A stretch of 33,535 nt of DNA, taken from Anaerolineales bacterium (GTDB taxonomy: Bacteria > Chloroflexota > Anaerolineae > Anaerolineales > UBA11858). Position 1 is the stretch's first letter. Every line of letters begins with the position of its first letter. Below are positions 14,393-23,580 of this stretch, piece by piece. The position numbers and the translations under genes are program-made. The notes under the pieces were generated by a model. That model saw only the letters and a list, made by a program, of their open reading frames with translations, did not search any database and was not told where the DNA came from. Location of the stretch: the NCBI GenBank assembly GCA_016785015.1, contig JADHTJ010000036.1, forward strand, positions 1 through 33,535. The letters run 5' to 3'.

Positions 14393-14833
14393 CTAACGAC
14401 CCATAACCAGCAGCGTTTCCCCCTCTTTACGCAGGATTTCCATGATGCTTGAAAGCTTCGAGACGCGCTGAAAATATTTGGGCATCTCATCAAATTCCAG
14501 CGCGCGAAAGCCCAATTTTTCATACAAGGTCCCCAGAGATGAACGGCACATCAAGTAGAGGGGACCCTGTTTGGAAGCAATCAAATCTTCAATGATGCCA
14601 CGCGCCACCCCTCGGCCTCGCCAGGTATGATCCACTGCAATGGATGCCAATTCATGGGAACCATCTCGATGGGGTTTAATTTGCCCACATCCAATCAATT
14701 TTGCCTGGTCATCAAGGGCCACAACGAAGCGTTTCCAATCTAATCCAGTGGGGTTGATTCGGCCAGCAATCACCAAAGATCGGATGCAGGGAATGTCATC
14801 AATTGTCGCGGTTCGAAGGGTGTAAGTTTTCAT
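14393..14833 (-). CDS. GNAT-family N-acetyltransferase
   Basis: A 146-residue single GNAT domain starting MKTYTLRTATIDD. The acetyl-CoA-binding motif is WRGRGVARGII (about residues 71-81), preceded by HELASIAVD; the C-terminal part has TLYEKLGFRALE typical of motif B. Its closest look is to small amino-acid-type acetyltransferases; the substrate is unknown. It is transcribed divergently from the acyl-CoA dehydrogenase, the two starts being 83 bp apart. The stop TAG is 14393-14395. Confidence 0.85.
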   Translation of the reverse strand: MKTYTLRTATIDDIPCIRSLVIAGRINPTGLDWKRFVVALDDQAKLIGCGQIKPHRDGSHELASIAVDHTWRGRGVARGIIEDLIASKQGPLYLMCRSSLGTLYEKLGFRALEFDEMPKYFQRVSKLSSIMEILRKEGETLLVMGR

Positions 14834-14849
14834 TGGAGAGATATACCCA

Positions 14850-14858
14850 TGCTATAAT
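14850..14858 (+). promoter_or_regulatory. Candidate extended -10 promoter for acyl-CoA dehydrogenase
   Basis: TGCTATAAT (TG-N-TATAAT, perfect -10) lies 58 bp before the dehydrogenase ATG. No good -35 is visible 17 bp upstream, as expected for an extended -10 promoter. Confidence 0.55.
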
Positions 14859-14916
14859 CACGTTTGCAAATTCACGATCGCAATTCGGCGATTATACTGC
14901 ATTCATGGAGGATAAA

Positions 14917-16089
14917 ATGACATCTGTTGGCCCAAATTTCACGCTTTCTGAAGAACACGAAATGCTTCGAATGGCGGCGCGCGATTTCGCTGAAAAAGAA
15001 ATTGCTCCTATTGCTGCCGAGTTTGATGAAACGGGAGATTTCCCACTCGCGACGATCAAGAAGATGGGCGAGATGGGGTTCATGGGGATCGAAGTGCCAG
15101 AAGAATACGGCGGGGCGGGAATGGATACACTGGCATATGTGTTGGCCTTAGAGGAGATTTGCAAGGTAGATGCTTCGCATGGCACGATCATGTCGGTTAA
15201 CAACTCCCTCTTCAATTATGGCATTCTCAAGTTTGGCACGGAAGAACAAAAACAGAAGTTCATTGCACCGGTGGCTAGAGGAGAAAAGATTGGTGCATAT
15301 TCGCTGACTGAGCCCATGTCGGGATCGGATGCGGCGACAATGCGCAGCCGGGCGGTGCGAGATGGGGACGATTACATTATCAACGGACGTAAATCTTGGG
15401 TGACCAGCGGTCCGGTGGCAGATTTTGTTGCAGTTTTTACTATGACCGACCCCGAACAGGGACACAAAGGTATCACTGCCTTTCTGATCGATGCTGAAAA
15501 AGCGGGTTACTCACGCGGCAAAAAAGAGCCAAAATTAGGCATCCGCGCCTCGGCCACCAGTGAGATCCTCTTTGAAGATTATCGCTGCCCGGTGGAAGAT
15601 CGTTTGGGTGAAGAAGGCCAGGGTTTCAAAATTGCCATGACAGTGTTGGATGCCGGTCGCATTGGCATCGCCTCTCAGGGGCTAGGGATTGCAGAGGCTT
15701 CATATGATGCTAGTATTAATTATGTGCGTGAACGCGAAGCATTCGGTAAGAAGATTGGCCAGTTCCAGGGCACATCCTTCAAACTGGCTGATATGAAAAC
15801 GCGCATTGAAGCGTCACGGTTGTTGATCTATCAGGCGGCTTTGGCCAAGGAAGAAAACAAGAAATCCGGTAAACGTTACACTTTGGAAGCAGCCATGGCA
15901 AAACTGTTCGCTGCTGAAACAGCTATGTTCTGTGCGCATCATGCGGTACAGATCCATGGCGGCATGGGTTACTCCAAGGAATACCCTGTGGAACGCTATT
16001 TCCGGGATGCCAAGATCACCGAAATATATGAAGGAACCAGCGAAATCCAACGTCTGGTGATCTCGCGTATGGAAACAGGATTGCGCTAA
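14917..16089 (+). CDS. Acyl-CoA dehydrogenase (short-chain/butyryl type)
   Basis: A 390-residue flavoprotein that makes the 2,3-double bond in acyl-CoA and passes electrons to ETF. The N-terminal helical domain (1-125), the middle beta domain with YSLTEPMSGSDAA and KSWVTSG (FAD and substrate contacts) and the C-terminal domain with QIHGGMGYSKEYPVER and the catalytic glutamate E372 in IYEGTSEIQ are complete. E372 in this position marks the short/medium-chain type. The start ATG 14917 follows GGAGG by 5 bp; longer upstream readings lack a site. It probably belongs functionally with the thiolase and carboxylase. Confidence 0.94.
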   Translation: MTSVGPNFTLSEEHEMLRMAARDFAEKEIAPIAAEFDETGDFPLATIKKMGEMGFMGIEVPEEYGGAGMDTLAYVLALEEICKVDASHGTIMSVNNSLFNYGILKFGTEEQKQKFIAPVARGEKIGAYSLTEPMSGSDAATMRSRAVRDGDDYIINGRKSWVTSGPVADFVAVFTMTDPEQGHKGITAFLIDAEKAGYSRGKKEPKLGIRASATSEILFEDYRCPVEDRLGEEGQGFKIAMTVLDAGRIGIASQGLGIAEASYDASINYVREREAFGKKIGQFQGTSFKLADMKTRIEASRLLIYQAALAKEENKKSGKRYTLEAAMAKLFAAETAMFCAHHAVQIHGGMGYSKEYPVERYFRDAKITEIYEGTSEIQRLVISRMETGLR

Positions 16090-16115
16090 AACCTCGTCAA
16101 TGGGGGTGGGGAACT

Positions 16116-19025
16116 ATGGAAAACTTTGCACTCTGGATGCTTTTGCTGCCATTCGTAGTGGCGGCTGTCTGTTGGATTTGGCTGTTTTGGGCGCGCTTCA
16201 AAGGCTATGAAAAGGGCCTTGATGAGCAGGAACCCCCTGAAGAAAAACCCAGCAGCACTGCAGGGGATGGTTCGCAGATCCCTTGGTATACGTCTATTTG
16301 GGGAGAGAAGTGGCTTTTAACCCTGGCTGTTCTGCTTATCCTTGGCGCGCTCTACTTGATCTTATTTGCTCCCCCACGCCTGGGGGGTGAAATCCCTATT
16401 CTTCCAAATCAAGCCGGCAGGCCGTTCTTCAGTCTGCATTGGCTGCGTGATTATCTGCATAAGAACGATAACCACGTTGGGCTGGCAATCTCATTAGCAG
16501 GAAGTATTTCCAGTCTGCTTGCTCTTGGGTGGGCGCAATTGCGAAAACAGCGTTATGCTGGTGAGATTGCTTTGCTGATTGCATCTTTGACCCTGGCGGG
16601 AATGGGTCAGTGGGTGCTCAGTTTTGAATCTCTGACCATGGGGGCCTTGCTCTATGGGCTGGCAATTCTGGGATTCATCTCGTGGGCAGTGACGGCGCGC
16701 CAGCGACTGAAAATAGATTTGGAAACCACCCTGAAATGGCCTTCTCGCACGGAGTGGATCGTTTTAGCGGCGATCTTCGCCTTGGCTGCCTTTGGAAGAT
16801 TTTATACTTTGCCAAATGTGCCCTATGGTGTCGAGGGAGATGAATCTAAATGGATCTATGAAGTGGTTGCCATGATGGTTGACGGCAATTACGATTCCAG
16901 CGGAGAGTACCACCGCGACGCCTTGCCCGTGAGTTTCTATATGCAGGCGCCTTTCCAGCGATTGGGCGATGTGGGCATCCTCTCAGCGCGTGTGGGCGTA
17001 GTGCTGTATAGCTTGTTGGGAACGCTGGCTTTTTACTGGCTGCTGCGGCAAATTGCCCCTCTACCGCTGGCGGCCCTGGGCACATTTTTCTTGAGCATTT
17101 CGGTGATGGATATCAGCGCCAGTCGCCTGGCCAACGTCGAGAGTCATGTCAAGCTATGGCCGATCCTGGCTTTAGCGCTGCTGGCCTTGGCTTTACACAA
17201 GCAGCGTTGGGAGATCTTTGCACTGAGTGGCATGGCGCTGGCTTTGGGTTTGCTGACCTATGACACTGTACTGCCCATTTTTCTGGTGATGTTTTTGCTC
17301 CTGCTCATTGAATTAATTCGGCAGCGGGTGGATTTGAAGAAAAGCATCACCAATCTGGCCGCCTTTTTGCTGCCCCCCTTGCTCACTATTCCACTGTTGG
17401 TGCCCTATTTTTCAAGCCGTCTGAGTTATTACAAGATCGACGAGAAGGGTTGGGATAGCGAGTGGTGGCTGACACTCTGGGAGAACCTGGGGGAAGTCGT
17501 TCAATCGATATTTGTGGCAACGCGTTTCGATTTCATTTACAATCGCCAGGGTCCTTTCTTCAACGCTGCTTTGTTGCCTTTACTTGCCTTCGGTTTGTTA
17601 ATCGCAATTTCTACTTTGCGCCGCCGCCTTTCTTTGTGGCTGCTGCTGTGGGCATTTTTGCTTTGGATCCCCGTGCCTGTGCTGACCGCGTCACCCTTTG
17701 GGCGCGTCTATTATCCCGGTGTGCCGGCGATGTATGCATTAATGGCTCTGGGTGGATTCATCCTGATCAAAGAAGTCGGACGCCTACTGGGATCGAACTT
17801 GCGCCCATTGGGTTGGATTGTCGGGATCGCCATTTTGGCCTGGTTGCCGCTTTATAACTTTTATCTATACTTCAACGCGGTTGGTGAACCCGCCGATCGG
17901 CAGATCCGCCGCGAAATTGGCGAATTAGCCCTAGATGCTGCGGAAAATGATGCCCATCTCTTTATGCCCTATTGGCCCGGAGCCGATGAGCCTCTGTCTG
18001 TTGAGTACCAAATCGCTGAGTTGTATTTGCGTCAGGAATTGGGCGCCGAAGAGGTTTATCAGACCTACACACAGATTCCCATACAAGACTTCTTGCCCCA
18101 TCTGGCAGAACAATCCCAACGTTGGGAGCACGTGGATATTCTCCTTGATCAGGAAACATCCTCTCAACGCGAACAATGGGATGCCCTGCAGGAGACACTC
18201 TTCCGCTGCTACCCTGGGGGCAGTTTCCGGGAAGGCCATTTCTTCGACCGTTATCGCCTCGATGCAAACGTACTCACACAACCGGCGTGTATTCCAGTCC
18301 GCTTGCAGTTAGATTACCTCGATGAAGAAAACCCTACCCCGGAATTAGTCTGGGAGTTGAGCGGCGGAGCGACTACGTCTTTACGTGTGTCCTGTGAACA
18401 AGATCGAGAAGGCGTCATCTGGGTCGAGGCCGAAAAATTCACCTGGGGTCCAGGCTGGGGAGCAGACGTCGCTTTTGTGAGTGGGTGGGATGGAGAAGGT
18501 TATCTTGTAGATAGCTATGGCAGCCAGGAAGCTGAATATCGCACAGATTTCCCCGCCGGTGAAAATGCCTACGCTTGGGTGCGATACTACAAGCGCGTCA
18601 TTGATGAGTCTCCTGGATATTTACAGTTGATGGATACAGCCTTGATCTTTGCGAATACGCCTGAAAAGAATACCAACCAATGGGTCTGGGAGCGTGTTGG
18701 CCCATTTGAAGTTTCCGAAGGCGATCAGCTTTGGAGCATCACCCGCCCTTATGATCAAGCCTCATTGGGTTTCATGGCGCTTTTTATCGATAGTGTTGTC
18801 TTTACCACAGATGCAGATTTCTCCCCAACGGCCAGTGAATATCGTCAAGTTTTCTACCAAAAGACGTACCCGCTTGCCAACCCCGCACAGCAGGGAATCG
18901 TCAATTTCAACTTGCCTTCAGGGCGCTATTTCTGCCGCCTGGGCGTCGAGTCAGATCAACCCTTGGTCGATGCCTATGGTCAGCCGGATGTCTGGTCAGA
19001 CGATATCGAAATCGAGATACCCTAA
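16116..19025 (+). CDS. Large GT-C (GT39-like) membrane glycosyltransferase with C-terminal sugar-binding-like domain
   Basis: A 969-residue membrane protein. Roughly a dozen TM helices fill residues 1-600. E240-G-D-E243 (VEGDESKW), in a loop before a TM helix, is the acidic motif expected of lipid-phosphate-sugar-dependent GT-C enzymes. Residues about 600-765 form a soluble region, and about 766-905 (WVEAEKFTWGPGWGADV and later EYRTDFPAGENAYAWVRYY) resemble a CBM6/35-type beta-sandwich. It would transfer sugar from a polyprenyl carrier outside the membrane, with the tail binding glycan. The start ATG 16116 follows a G-rich stretch, 26 bp after the dehydrogenase, so it may be co-transcribed. 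The acceptor is unknown. Confidence 0.8.
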   Translation: MENFALWMLLLPFVVAAVCWIWLFWARFKGYEKGLDEQEPPEEKPSSTAGDGSQIPWYTSIWGEKWLLTLAVLLILGALYLILFAPPRLGGEIPILPNQAGRPFFSLHWLRDYLHKNDNHVGLAISLAGSISSLLALGWAQLRKQRYAGEIALLIASLTLAGMGQWVLSFESLTMGALLYGLAILGFISWAVTARQRLKIDLETTLKWPSRTEWIVLAAIFALAAFGRFYTLPNVPYGVEGDESKWIYEVVAMMVDGNYDSSGEYHRDALPVSFYMQAPFQRLGDVGILSARVGVVLYSLLGTLAFYWLLRQIAPLPLAALGTFFLSISVMDISASRLANVESHVKLWPILALALLALALHKQRWEIFALSGMALALGLLTYDTVLPIFLVMFLLLLIELIRQRVDLKKSITNLAAFLLPPLLTIPLLVPYFSSRLSYYKIDEKGWDSEWWLTLWENLGEVVQSIFVATRFDFIYNRQGPFFNAALLPLLAFGLLIAISTLRRRLSLWLLLWAFLLWIPVPVLTASPFGRVYYPGVPAMYALMALGGFILIKEVGRLLGSNLRPLGWIVGIAILAWLPLYNFYLYFNAVGEPADRQIRREIGELALDAAENDAHLFMPYWPGADEPLSVEYQIAELYLRQELGAEEVYQTYTQIPIQDFLPHLAEQSQRWEHVDILLDQETSSQREQWDALQETLFRCYPGGSFREGHFFDRYRLDANVLTQPACIPVRLQLDYLDEENPTPELVWELSGGATTSLRVSCEQDREGVIWVEAEKFTWGPGWGADVAFVSGWDGEGYLVDSYGSQEAEYRTDFPAGENAYAWVRYYKRVIDESPGYLQLMDTALIFANTPEKNTNQWVWERVGPFEVSEGDQLWSITRPYDQASLGFMALFIDSVVFTTDADFSPTASEYRQVFYQKTYPLANPAQQGIVNFNLPSGRYFCRLGVESDQPLVDAYGQPDVWSDDIEIEIP

Positions 19026-19032
19026 CGAACTT

Positions 19033-19123
19033 GTTTGTAGTGACGCACGATAGTGCGTCATGTAGGGGATCTACGGGCACTCTCGTAGGCAGTCTACGAG
19101 CACTCTCGTGCCCTACTACAAAC
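19033..19123 (+). repeat. Palindrome-bounded repeat element
   Basis: Perfect 9-bp inverted ends GTTTGTAGT (19033-19041) and ACTACAAAC (19115-19123) enclose a perfect hairpin TGACGCAC-GATA-GTGCGTCA (19041-19060) and repeated CACTCTCGT words. It fills the gap between the glycosyltransferase stop and the next gene's ribosome-binding site. It looks like a small non-autonomous (MITE-like) element; no transposase is seen. Confidence 0.6.
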
Positions 19124-19144
19124 CGCATCATTTTTTGGAGTATT

Positions 19145-20179
19145 ATGAAAGCAATCCTCTTTCACGAACACGGACTCCCCGAGGTTCTCCAATATGCTGA
19201 CTTCCCCACACCAGAACCTGGCTCGGGAGAAGTGCTGGTAAAGCTCAAAGCTGCGGCCTTGAATCGCCTGGATTTATGGGTGCGTGAGGGTTGGCCGGGC
19301 ATCAAGCTCGAATACCCTCACATACCAGGCGCGGATGGTGCAGGAGAAGTCGCTGCCCTTGGGGAGGGTGTGGATAAGTGGGAGATAGGGGATCGAGTTG
19401 TAATCAACTCTAATCTGGGGTGTGGAATATGTGATTTTTGCCGTGATGGCAAAGACAATCTATGCAGCAAATGGCACTTACTTGGTGAAACTATCCGTGG
19501 CACCTATGCCGAATACGTGGTTGTTCCCGAACGGCAGCTGCACCCCATGCCCGAAAATTTTGATGCTGCCACAGCCGCAGCGGCAGCGCTGGTGTATCAC
19601 ACAGCCTGGCATTCCCTGATCACACGCGGCAACGTGCGTATGGGGGAAAAAGTGCTTATCGTGGGCGCTTCAGGCGGCGTAAACACAGCTTGCATACAAA
19701 TTGCCAAATTGACCGGCGCGCTGGTTTATGTAGTTGGATCGAACACTGAGAAATTGGCCGTCGCTGAAAGTCTCGGCGCGGATTATTTAATCGACCGGAG
19801 TATAGAAGAGAACTGGTCGAAGGTAGTTTATCGCATGACCGAAAGACGCGGGGTGGATGTGGTTGTTGACAACGTTGGCACAACCTTCCCCCAAAGCTTC
19901 CGTGCTGCTCGCAAAGGAGGGCGCATCCTTACCGTAGGCAATACCGGCGGGCCGAAATTTGAGATCGATAACCGTTTTGTTTTTAGCAAGCACCTGTCGA
20001 TTATCGGCTCAACAATGGGCACGCGTGCAGATTTTGCCACAGTGATGGATTTGGTCTTTGCTGGCAAACTCAGCGTTGCTATGGATATAACATTCCCGTT
20101 AGAAGAAGCCGCCACCGCGCAGTCTCGCCTGGAAAATGGGCAACAGTTGGGCAAGATAACCCTGACGATTAATGATTGA
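19145..20179 (+). CDS. Zinc-type medium-chain dehydrogenase/reductase
   Basis: A 344-residue MDR protein. The GroES-like domain has GADGAGEVAALGEGV and the structural-zinc lobe with C93, C96, C99 and C107. The Rossmann domain has the NAD(P) motif VGASGGVNTACIQIAK. The usual catalytic-zinc ligands are absent: the Cys of the CxxD position is N40 (NRLD) and the GHE motif reads GAD. It is therefore more likely a quinone/enoyl reductase than an alcohol dehydrogenase. The start ATG 19145 follows GGAG; a longer reading from 19031 would translate the repeat element and is rejected. Confidence 0.88.
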   Translation: MKAILFHEHGLPEVLQYADFPTPEPGSGEVLVKLKAAALNRLDLWVREGWPGIKLEYPHIPGADGAGEVAALGEGVDKWEIGDRVVINSNLGCGICDFCRDGKDNLCSKWHLLGETIRGTYAEYVVVPERQLHPMPENFDAATAAAAALVYHTAWHSLITRGNVRMGEKVLIVGASGGVNTACIQIAKLTGALVYVVGSNTEKLAVAESLGADYLIDRSIEENWSKVVYRMTERRGVDVVVDNVGTTFPQSFRAARKGGRILTVGNTGGPKFEIDNRFVFSKHLSIIGSTMGTRADFATVMDLVFAGKLSVAMDITFPLEEAATAQSRLENGQQLGKITLTIND

Positions 20180-20199
20180 TGAATTATGGTTGAAAATTT

Positions 20200-21393
20200 A
20201 TGAATAGACGAATTGTGTTACTTCCGCTGGTGCCATTCATACTTTTGGCTTGTAATCTATTGGCAACAGCCTCCCCCACTTCTATACCAACAGTGATGCC
20301 TGATGATACAGCTACCCCAATACCGACCGCGGAGCCAACCGCTGTTCCAACATCGACGTCAGAGCCGACCTCAACGACCGCGCCATCTGCTACAGCTTCA
20401 CCTCCGCTTCCACTGATACCCCTTCCTGAACCGGGTACAGTTGCTTACGATTTTGTTGCCAATGTCTGCGAGGCGCAATGGGCCAACAGCATTAGCTATA
20501 TCTCACCCTGCCCCAGCAATTTAGACGAAATCGAACAGGGCTATATCACCAATACTCATTTAGCTTTTGCCGAGAGCAATACGGCAGTCGAAGTTCCATC
20601 ACTGATAGTAGTACCGCAGCAAGCTGCTGGTGGGGGGACAGCCATCTTTGGCATTTACCCGCCCTTTGAGATTTGGCCGGGGGATCAATTCCGCGCCACG
20701 CTGTCCTGTCAGGGAGATGCTGCCTGTGACGTGGAATATTCGCTTGAATATTTTGATGCTGCGGGCAAATATCAGACTCCCAATTGGGTTTGGGATCACC
20801 AAGTTGGTGATGGACCACAAACAATAGCCGTTGACCTAAGCTCGTTGGCCGGTCAAACCGTCAAGCTTGTGCTGGCTGTGCGTGATGCCGATAAGGACCC
20901 TTCTTCCGATTACGCCCTGTGGATCGCGCCTCATATCTACCGCTCTATTGATGCGCAGCCGCCCCCTGCATCTTCCGACGCTGACGCGGACAACACCCCT
21001 GGCGTGATCTCGGGAGTGGTGGATATGTCATCGGCGCCACCCTACATGAATGATCCAGTGGTGGAGAATAGTATGCCTGTGGTGGTGGTCTTTTTCAACC
21101 TCGATGATGGCACCTATTGGTGGATTCAAACATCCCTAACCGGGCATCCCAATTATCAGATGACGGTCTATCCAGGCAATTATCACGTGGTCGCCTATGG
21201 TCAGGGTATGGGGGGAGAACCATATGTCGCCGCGGGGTATACCGGGCAAGTACCCTCTTGTGGGCAGCCGCTTGCTGAAGTCCTCGTTGAACCCAATGCC
21301 AAGGTCAAGGATATCACCATCGCGGATTGGAATTGGTCATGCGGTGGGGATGCCTACCGTCCCGAAAAGCCGATCGATGTTCCGCTTCCTTGA
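20200..21393 (+). CDS. Secreted lipoprotein of unknown function
   Basis: A 397-residue protein with a signal peptide ending in lipobox FILLAC (lipidated C18), followed by a Thr/Pro/Ser-rich linker (about residues 19-75, repeated TPIPTAEPTAVPTST-like words). The rest is extracellular: a beta-rich domain with paired cysteines (about 76-245) and a second domain (about 265-390) with TVYPGNYHVVAYGQG, resembling a carboxypeptidase-regulatory or SdrD-like beta fold. No catalytic motif was recognised. The start ATG 20200 lies 20 bp after the reductase. It is linked to the next membrane gene by a TGATG overlap. Confidence 0.78.
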   Translation: MNRRIVLLPLVPFILLACNLLATASPTSIPTVMPDDTATPIPTAEPTAVPTSTSEPTSTTAPSATASPPLPLIPLPEPGTVAYDFVANVCEAQWANSISYISPCPSNLDEIEQGYITNTHLAFAESNTAVEVPSLIVVPQQAAGGGTAIFGIYPPFEIWPGDQFRATLSCQGDAACDVEYSLEYFDAAGKYQTPNWVWDHQVGDGPQTIAVDLSSLAGQTVKLVLAVRDADKDPSSDYALWIAPHIYRSIDAQPPPASSDADADNTPGVISGVVDMSSAPPYMNDPVVENSMPVVVVFFNLDDGTYWWIQTSLTGHPNYQMTVYPGNYHVVAYGQGMGGEPYVAAGYTGQVPSCGQPLAEVLVEPNAKVKDITIADWNWSCGGDAYRPEKPIDVPLP

Positions 21394-21836
21394 TGCAAAT
21401 GGCAATTGACCCTCAACATCCAATTTCTAAGCCGAAACGACCCTTTCCCGTAACGTTGTTAATCCTATTGGTGTTAACTTATACGTCCCTGGGCTGGTTT
21501 GGATTCATCGAAGCTGTGCGCCATTGGGATTTTCTGCAAGAATTACCTCTTGTTGTCCCGCCACTGTATTTGGCATCGAGAAACGCTTTTTGGGGGCTGG
21601 CAGGAATCCCTTTGATTTGGGGTTTATGGGTCGGCCGGCATTGGGCTTGGCGTGTAACTCAGATTGCTGCCGTTTTTTACACTCTCTACTACTGGCTGGA
21701 TCGTTTGTTATTAGCTGATTCATCGGCCATTGCAGGTCGCTGGCCCTTTGCCTTAGGCCTGACAATTACATGCTTATTCTATACTTTTATTGTTTTATGG
21801 CTTCCTCGAAGCCGTCGATTTTACAATAGGGATTGA
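21393..21836 (+). CDS. Small four-TM membrane protein, unknown function
   Basis: A 147-residue protein with a polar N-terminus (residues 1-20) and four hydrophobic helices (near 21-40, 60-78, 85-102, 118-138), ending in a basic tail RSRRF. No family recognised. The start ATG 21393 is chosen because it overlaps the lipoprotein stop (TGATG), suggesting coupling; ATG 21399 is an alternative. No good Shine-Dalgarno is visible. With the lipoprotein it may form a small cell-envelope unit. Confidence 0.65.
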   Translation: MQMAIDPQHPISKPKRPFPVTLLILLVLTYTSLGWFGFIEAVRHWDFLQELPLVVPPLYLASRNAFWGLAGIPLIWGLWVGRHWAWRVTQIAAVFYTLYYWLDRLLLADSSAIAGRWPFALGLTITCLFYTFIVLWLPRSRRFYNRD

Positions 21837-21859
21837 AACTGCCAGGTGACTGGTATATG
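21833..21859 (+). promoter_or_regulatory. Candidate promoter for the carboxyltransferase gene
   Basis: TTGAAA (21833-21838) and an extended -10 TGGTATATG (21851-21859) lie 15 bp apart at the end of the preceding gene. The start would be near 21866, upstream of the terminator hairpin at 21889-21924, so the mRNA leader would contain that hairpin. Confidence 0.4.
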
Positions 21860-21888
21860 GTTCAATAGTAGTTATCAATCTCAAGCAG

Positions 21889-21924
21889 AAAGGGTGAGTG
21901 GGGTGCACCCACACACCCTTTTTT
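21889..21924 (+). terminator. Intrinsic terminator just before the carboxyltransferase start (possible attenuator)
   Basis: AAAGGGTG (21889-21896) pairs with CACCCTTT (21914-21921), and inside it GTGGG (21898-21902) pairs with CCCAC (21908-21912). A run of six Ts ends at 21924. The ribosome-binding site GAGGAG (21926-21931) begins 2 bp later. It either ends the upstream lipoprotein/membrane-protein transcript or acts as an attenuator of the carboxylase gene. Confidence 0.75.
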
Positions 21925-21946
21925 CGAGGAGCTAATGGAGAACTTC

Positions 21947-23497
21947 ATGTCTGATAATCCAAAGATTGAACGCTTACGCGCATTGAAAGCTGAAGCACGC
22001 TTAGGAGGCGGTGAAAAACGTATTGAACAGCAGCACCAAAAAGGGCGTCTGACAGCCCGCGAGCGCATTGACATCTTTCTAGACAAAGGCTCCTTTCGAG
22101 AAGTCGATACTTTTGTTACCCATCGGACTTCTGATTTCGGTTTGGACAAGCGCAAATTCTTGAGCGACAGCGTGGTGACTGGTTGGGGGACAGTTAATGA
22201 TCGGTTGGTTTATGTGTTTGCGCAAGATTTCACCGTATTTGGTGGTAGTTTGGGAGAAGTGCACGCTGAAAAAATCGTCAAGATCATGGATATGGCGATG
22301 AAGAATGGCGCGCCTGTGATTGGTTTGAACGACTCAGGTGGGGCGCGCATTCAAGAGGGTGTGGTTTCCCTGGGTGGATATGCTGATATCTTTTTGAGAA
22401 ATACGTTGGCTTCAGGCGTGGTGCCTCAAATTAGCGTCATTATGGGGCCTTGTGCCGGTGGCGCAGTATATTCCCCCGCGATCACCGATTTCATCTTTAT
22501 GGTGCGCGGCTCTTCCTATATGTTCATTACCGGACCTAATGTGGTCAAGACCGTCACCCACGAAGAAGTTACCTTTGAAGAACTGGGCGGTGCTGATGTG
22601 CATGCCGAAACCTCGGGTGTTTGCCATGTAGCTGCAGATAGCGAGGCCGATGCTCTTTTCCTGGTTCAGAAACTGCTCAGCTATTTACCTCAGAACAATA
22701 TGGAAGACCCGCCCTTCATTGATACAGGGGATAATCCGTTGCGGAGGGAAGAAGCATTGGATAGTATCATTCCTGATGATCCCAGCAAGCCTTACGATAT
22801 CAAAGATGTCATCAGCCTGATTGTCGATAATGGCGAGTTCTTTGAAACGCATGCATCCTATGCTCAAAATATTGTCGTTGGCTTTGCCCGTTTGGGTGGG
22901 CATAGCATAGGCATTGTCGCCAATCAGCCGGCAAACCTGGCGGGCGTTTTGGATATCGATTCATCGGAGAAAGGCGGACGCTTTGTGCGTTTCTGTGATG
23001 CCTTCAATATTCCCATTCTGACGTTTGTGGATGTGCCGGGATTTTTGCCGGGCATGGATCAAGAACATGGTGGGATCATCCGCTCTGGGGCCAAGTTGCT
23101 CTATGCTTATTGTGAGGCTACTGTTCCCAAGCTGACCGTGATTACCCGCAAGGCCTATGGTGGTGCCTACGACGTGATGAGCAGTAAGCACATCCGCGGC
23201 GATGTCAACCTGGCCTGGCCTAGTGCAGAACTGGCTGTGATGGGCCCCGAAGGCGCGGTTGAGATCATCTTCCGCCACGAACTCAAAGAAGCAGATGATC
23301 CAGTTGCTCGCAAAGATGAACTTGTAGCCGATTACCGTGAGAAATTTGCCAACCCCTATGTGGCCGCTTCGCGAGGTTATATCGATGATGTCATCGAGCC
23401 GCGTGATACGCGTCCCCGGCTGATCAATTCCCTAGAGATGCTGGCCAACAAGCGCGACACGAACCCGCCCAAGAAGCACGGTTGTATTCCGCTTTAG
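21947..23497 (+). CDS. Acyl-CoA carboxylase carboxyltransferase subunit (propionyl-CoA type likely)
   Basis: A 516-residue carboxyltransferase with N (about 1-260) and C (about 261-516) crotonase-fold halves fused, as in PccB/AccD5-type subunits. Visible features are [49 protein letters not shown], and near the C-terminus [20 protein letters not shown], where the Asp of AYDVM fits propionyl-CoA preference. It moves CO2 from carboxybiotin to acyl-CoA. The start ATG 21947 has GGAG 6 bp upstream; ATG 21935, 3 bp after GAGGAG, would add four residues. Its partners are the biotin carboxylase and carrier genes after the hydrolase. Confidence 0.92.
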   Translation: MSDNPKIERLRALKAEARLGGGEKRIEQQHQKGRLTARERIDIFLDKGSFREVDTFVTHRTSDFGLDKRKFLSDSVVTGWGTVNDRLVYVFAQDFTVFGGSLGEVHAEKIVKIMDMAMKNGAPVIGLNDSGGARIQEGVVSLGGYADIFLRNTLASGVVPQISVIMGPCAGGAVYSPAITDFIFMVRGSSYMFITGPNVVKTVTHEEVTFEELGGADVHAETSGVCHVAADSEADALFLVQKLLSYLPQNNMEDPPFIDTGDNPLRREEALDSIIPDDPSKPYDIKDVISLIVDNGEFFETHASYAQNIVVGFARLGGHSIGIVANQPANLAGVLDIDSSEKGGRFVRFCDAFNIPILTFVDVPGFLPGMDQEHGGIIRSGAKLLYAYCEATVPKLTVITRKAYGGAYDVMSSKHIRGDVNLAWPSAELAVMGPEGAVEIIFRHELKEADDPVARKDELVADYREKFANPYVAASRGYIDDVIEPRDTRPRLINSLEMLANKRDTNPPKKHGCIPL

Positions 23498-23504
23498 TTG
23501 GATA

Positions 23505-23575
23505 GTCACTTAGCCAGATAGTCTCATAGTCTGATAGCCGCTAGCCAAACCTAATGTAAATCAGACTATCTGACT
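23505..23575 (+). repeat. TAGTC-rich intergenic palindromic repeat, copy 2
   Basis: AGATAGTCT (23516-23524) and neighbouring words are inverted against ATCAGACTATCTGACTAAG (23560-23578), giving a long imperfect hairpin after the carboxyltransferase stop. It is related in words and shape to 316-395. It is followed at once by the GTGTTGA repeat. Confidence 0.6.
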
Positions 23576-23580
23576 AAGTA

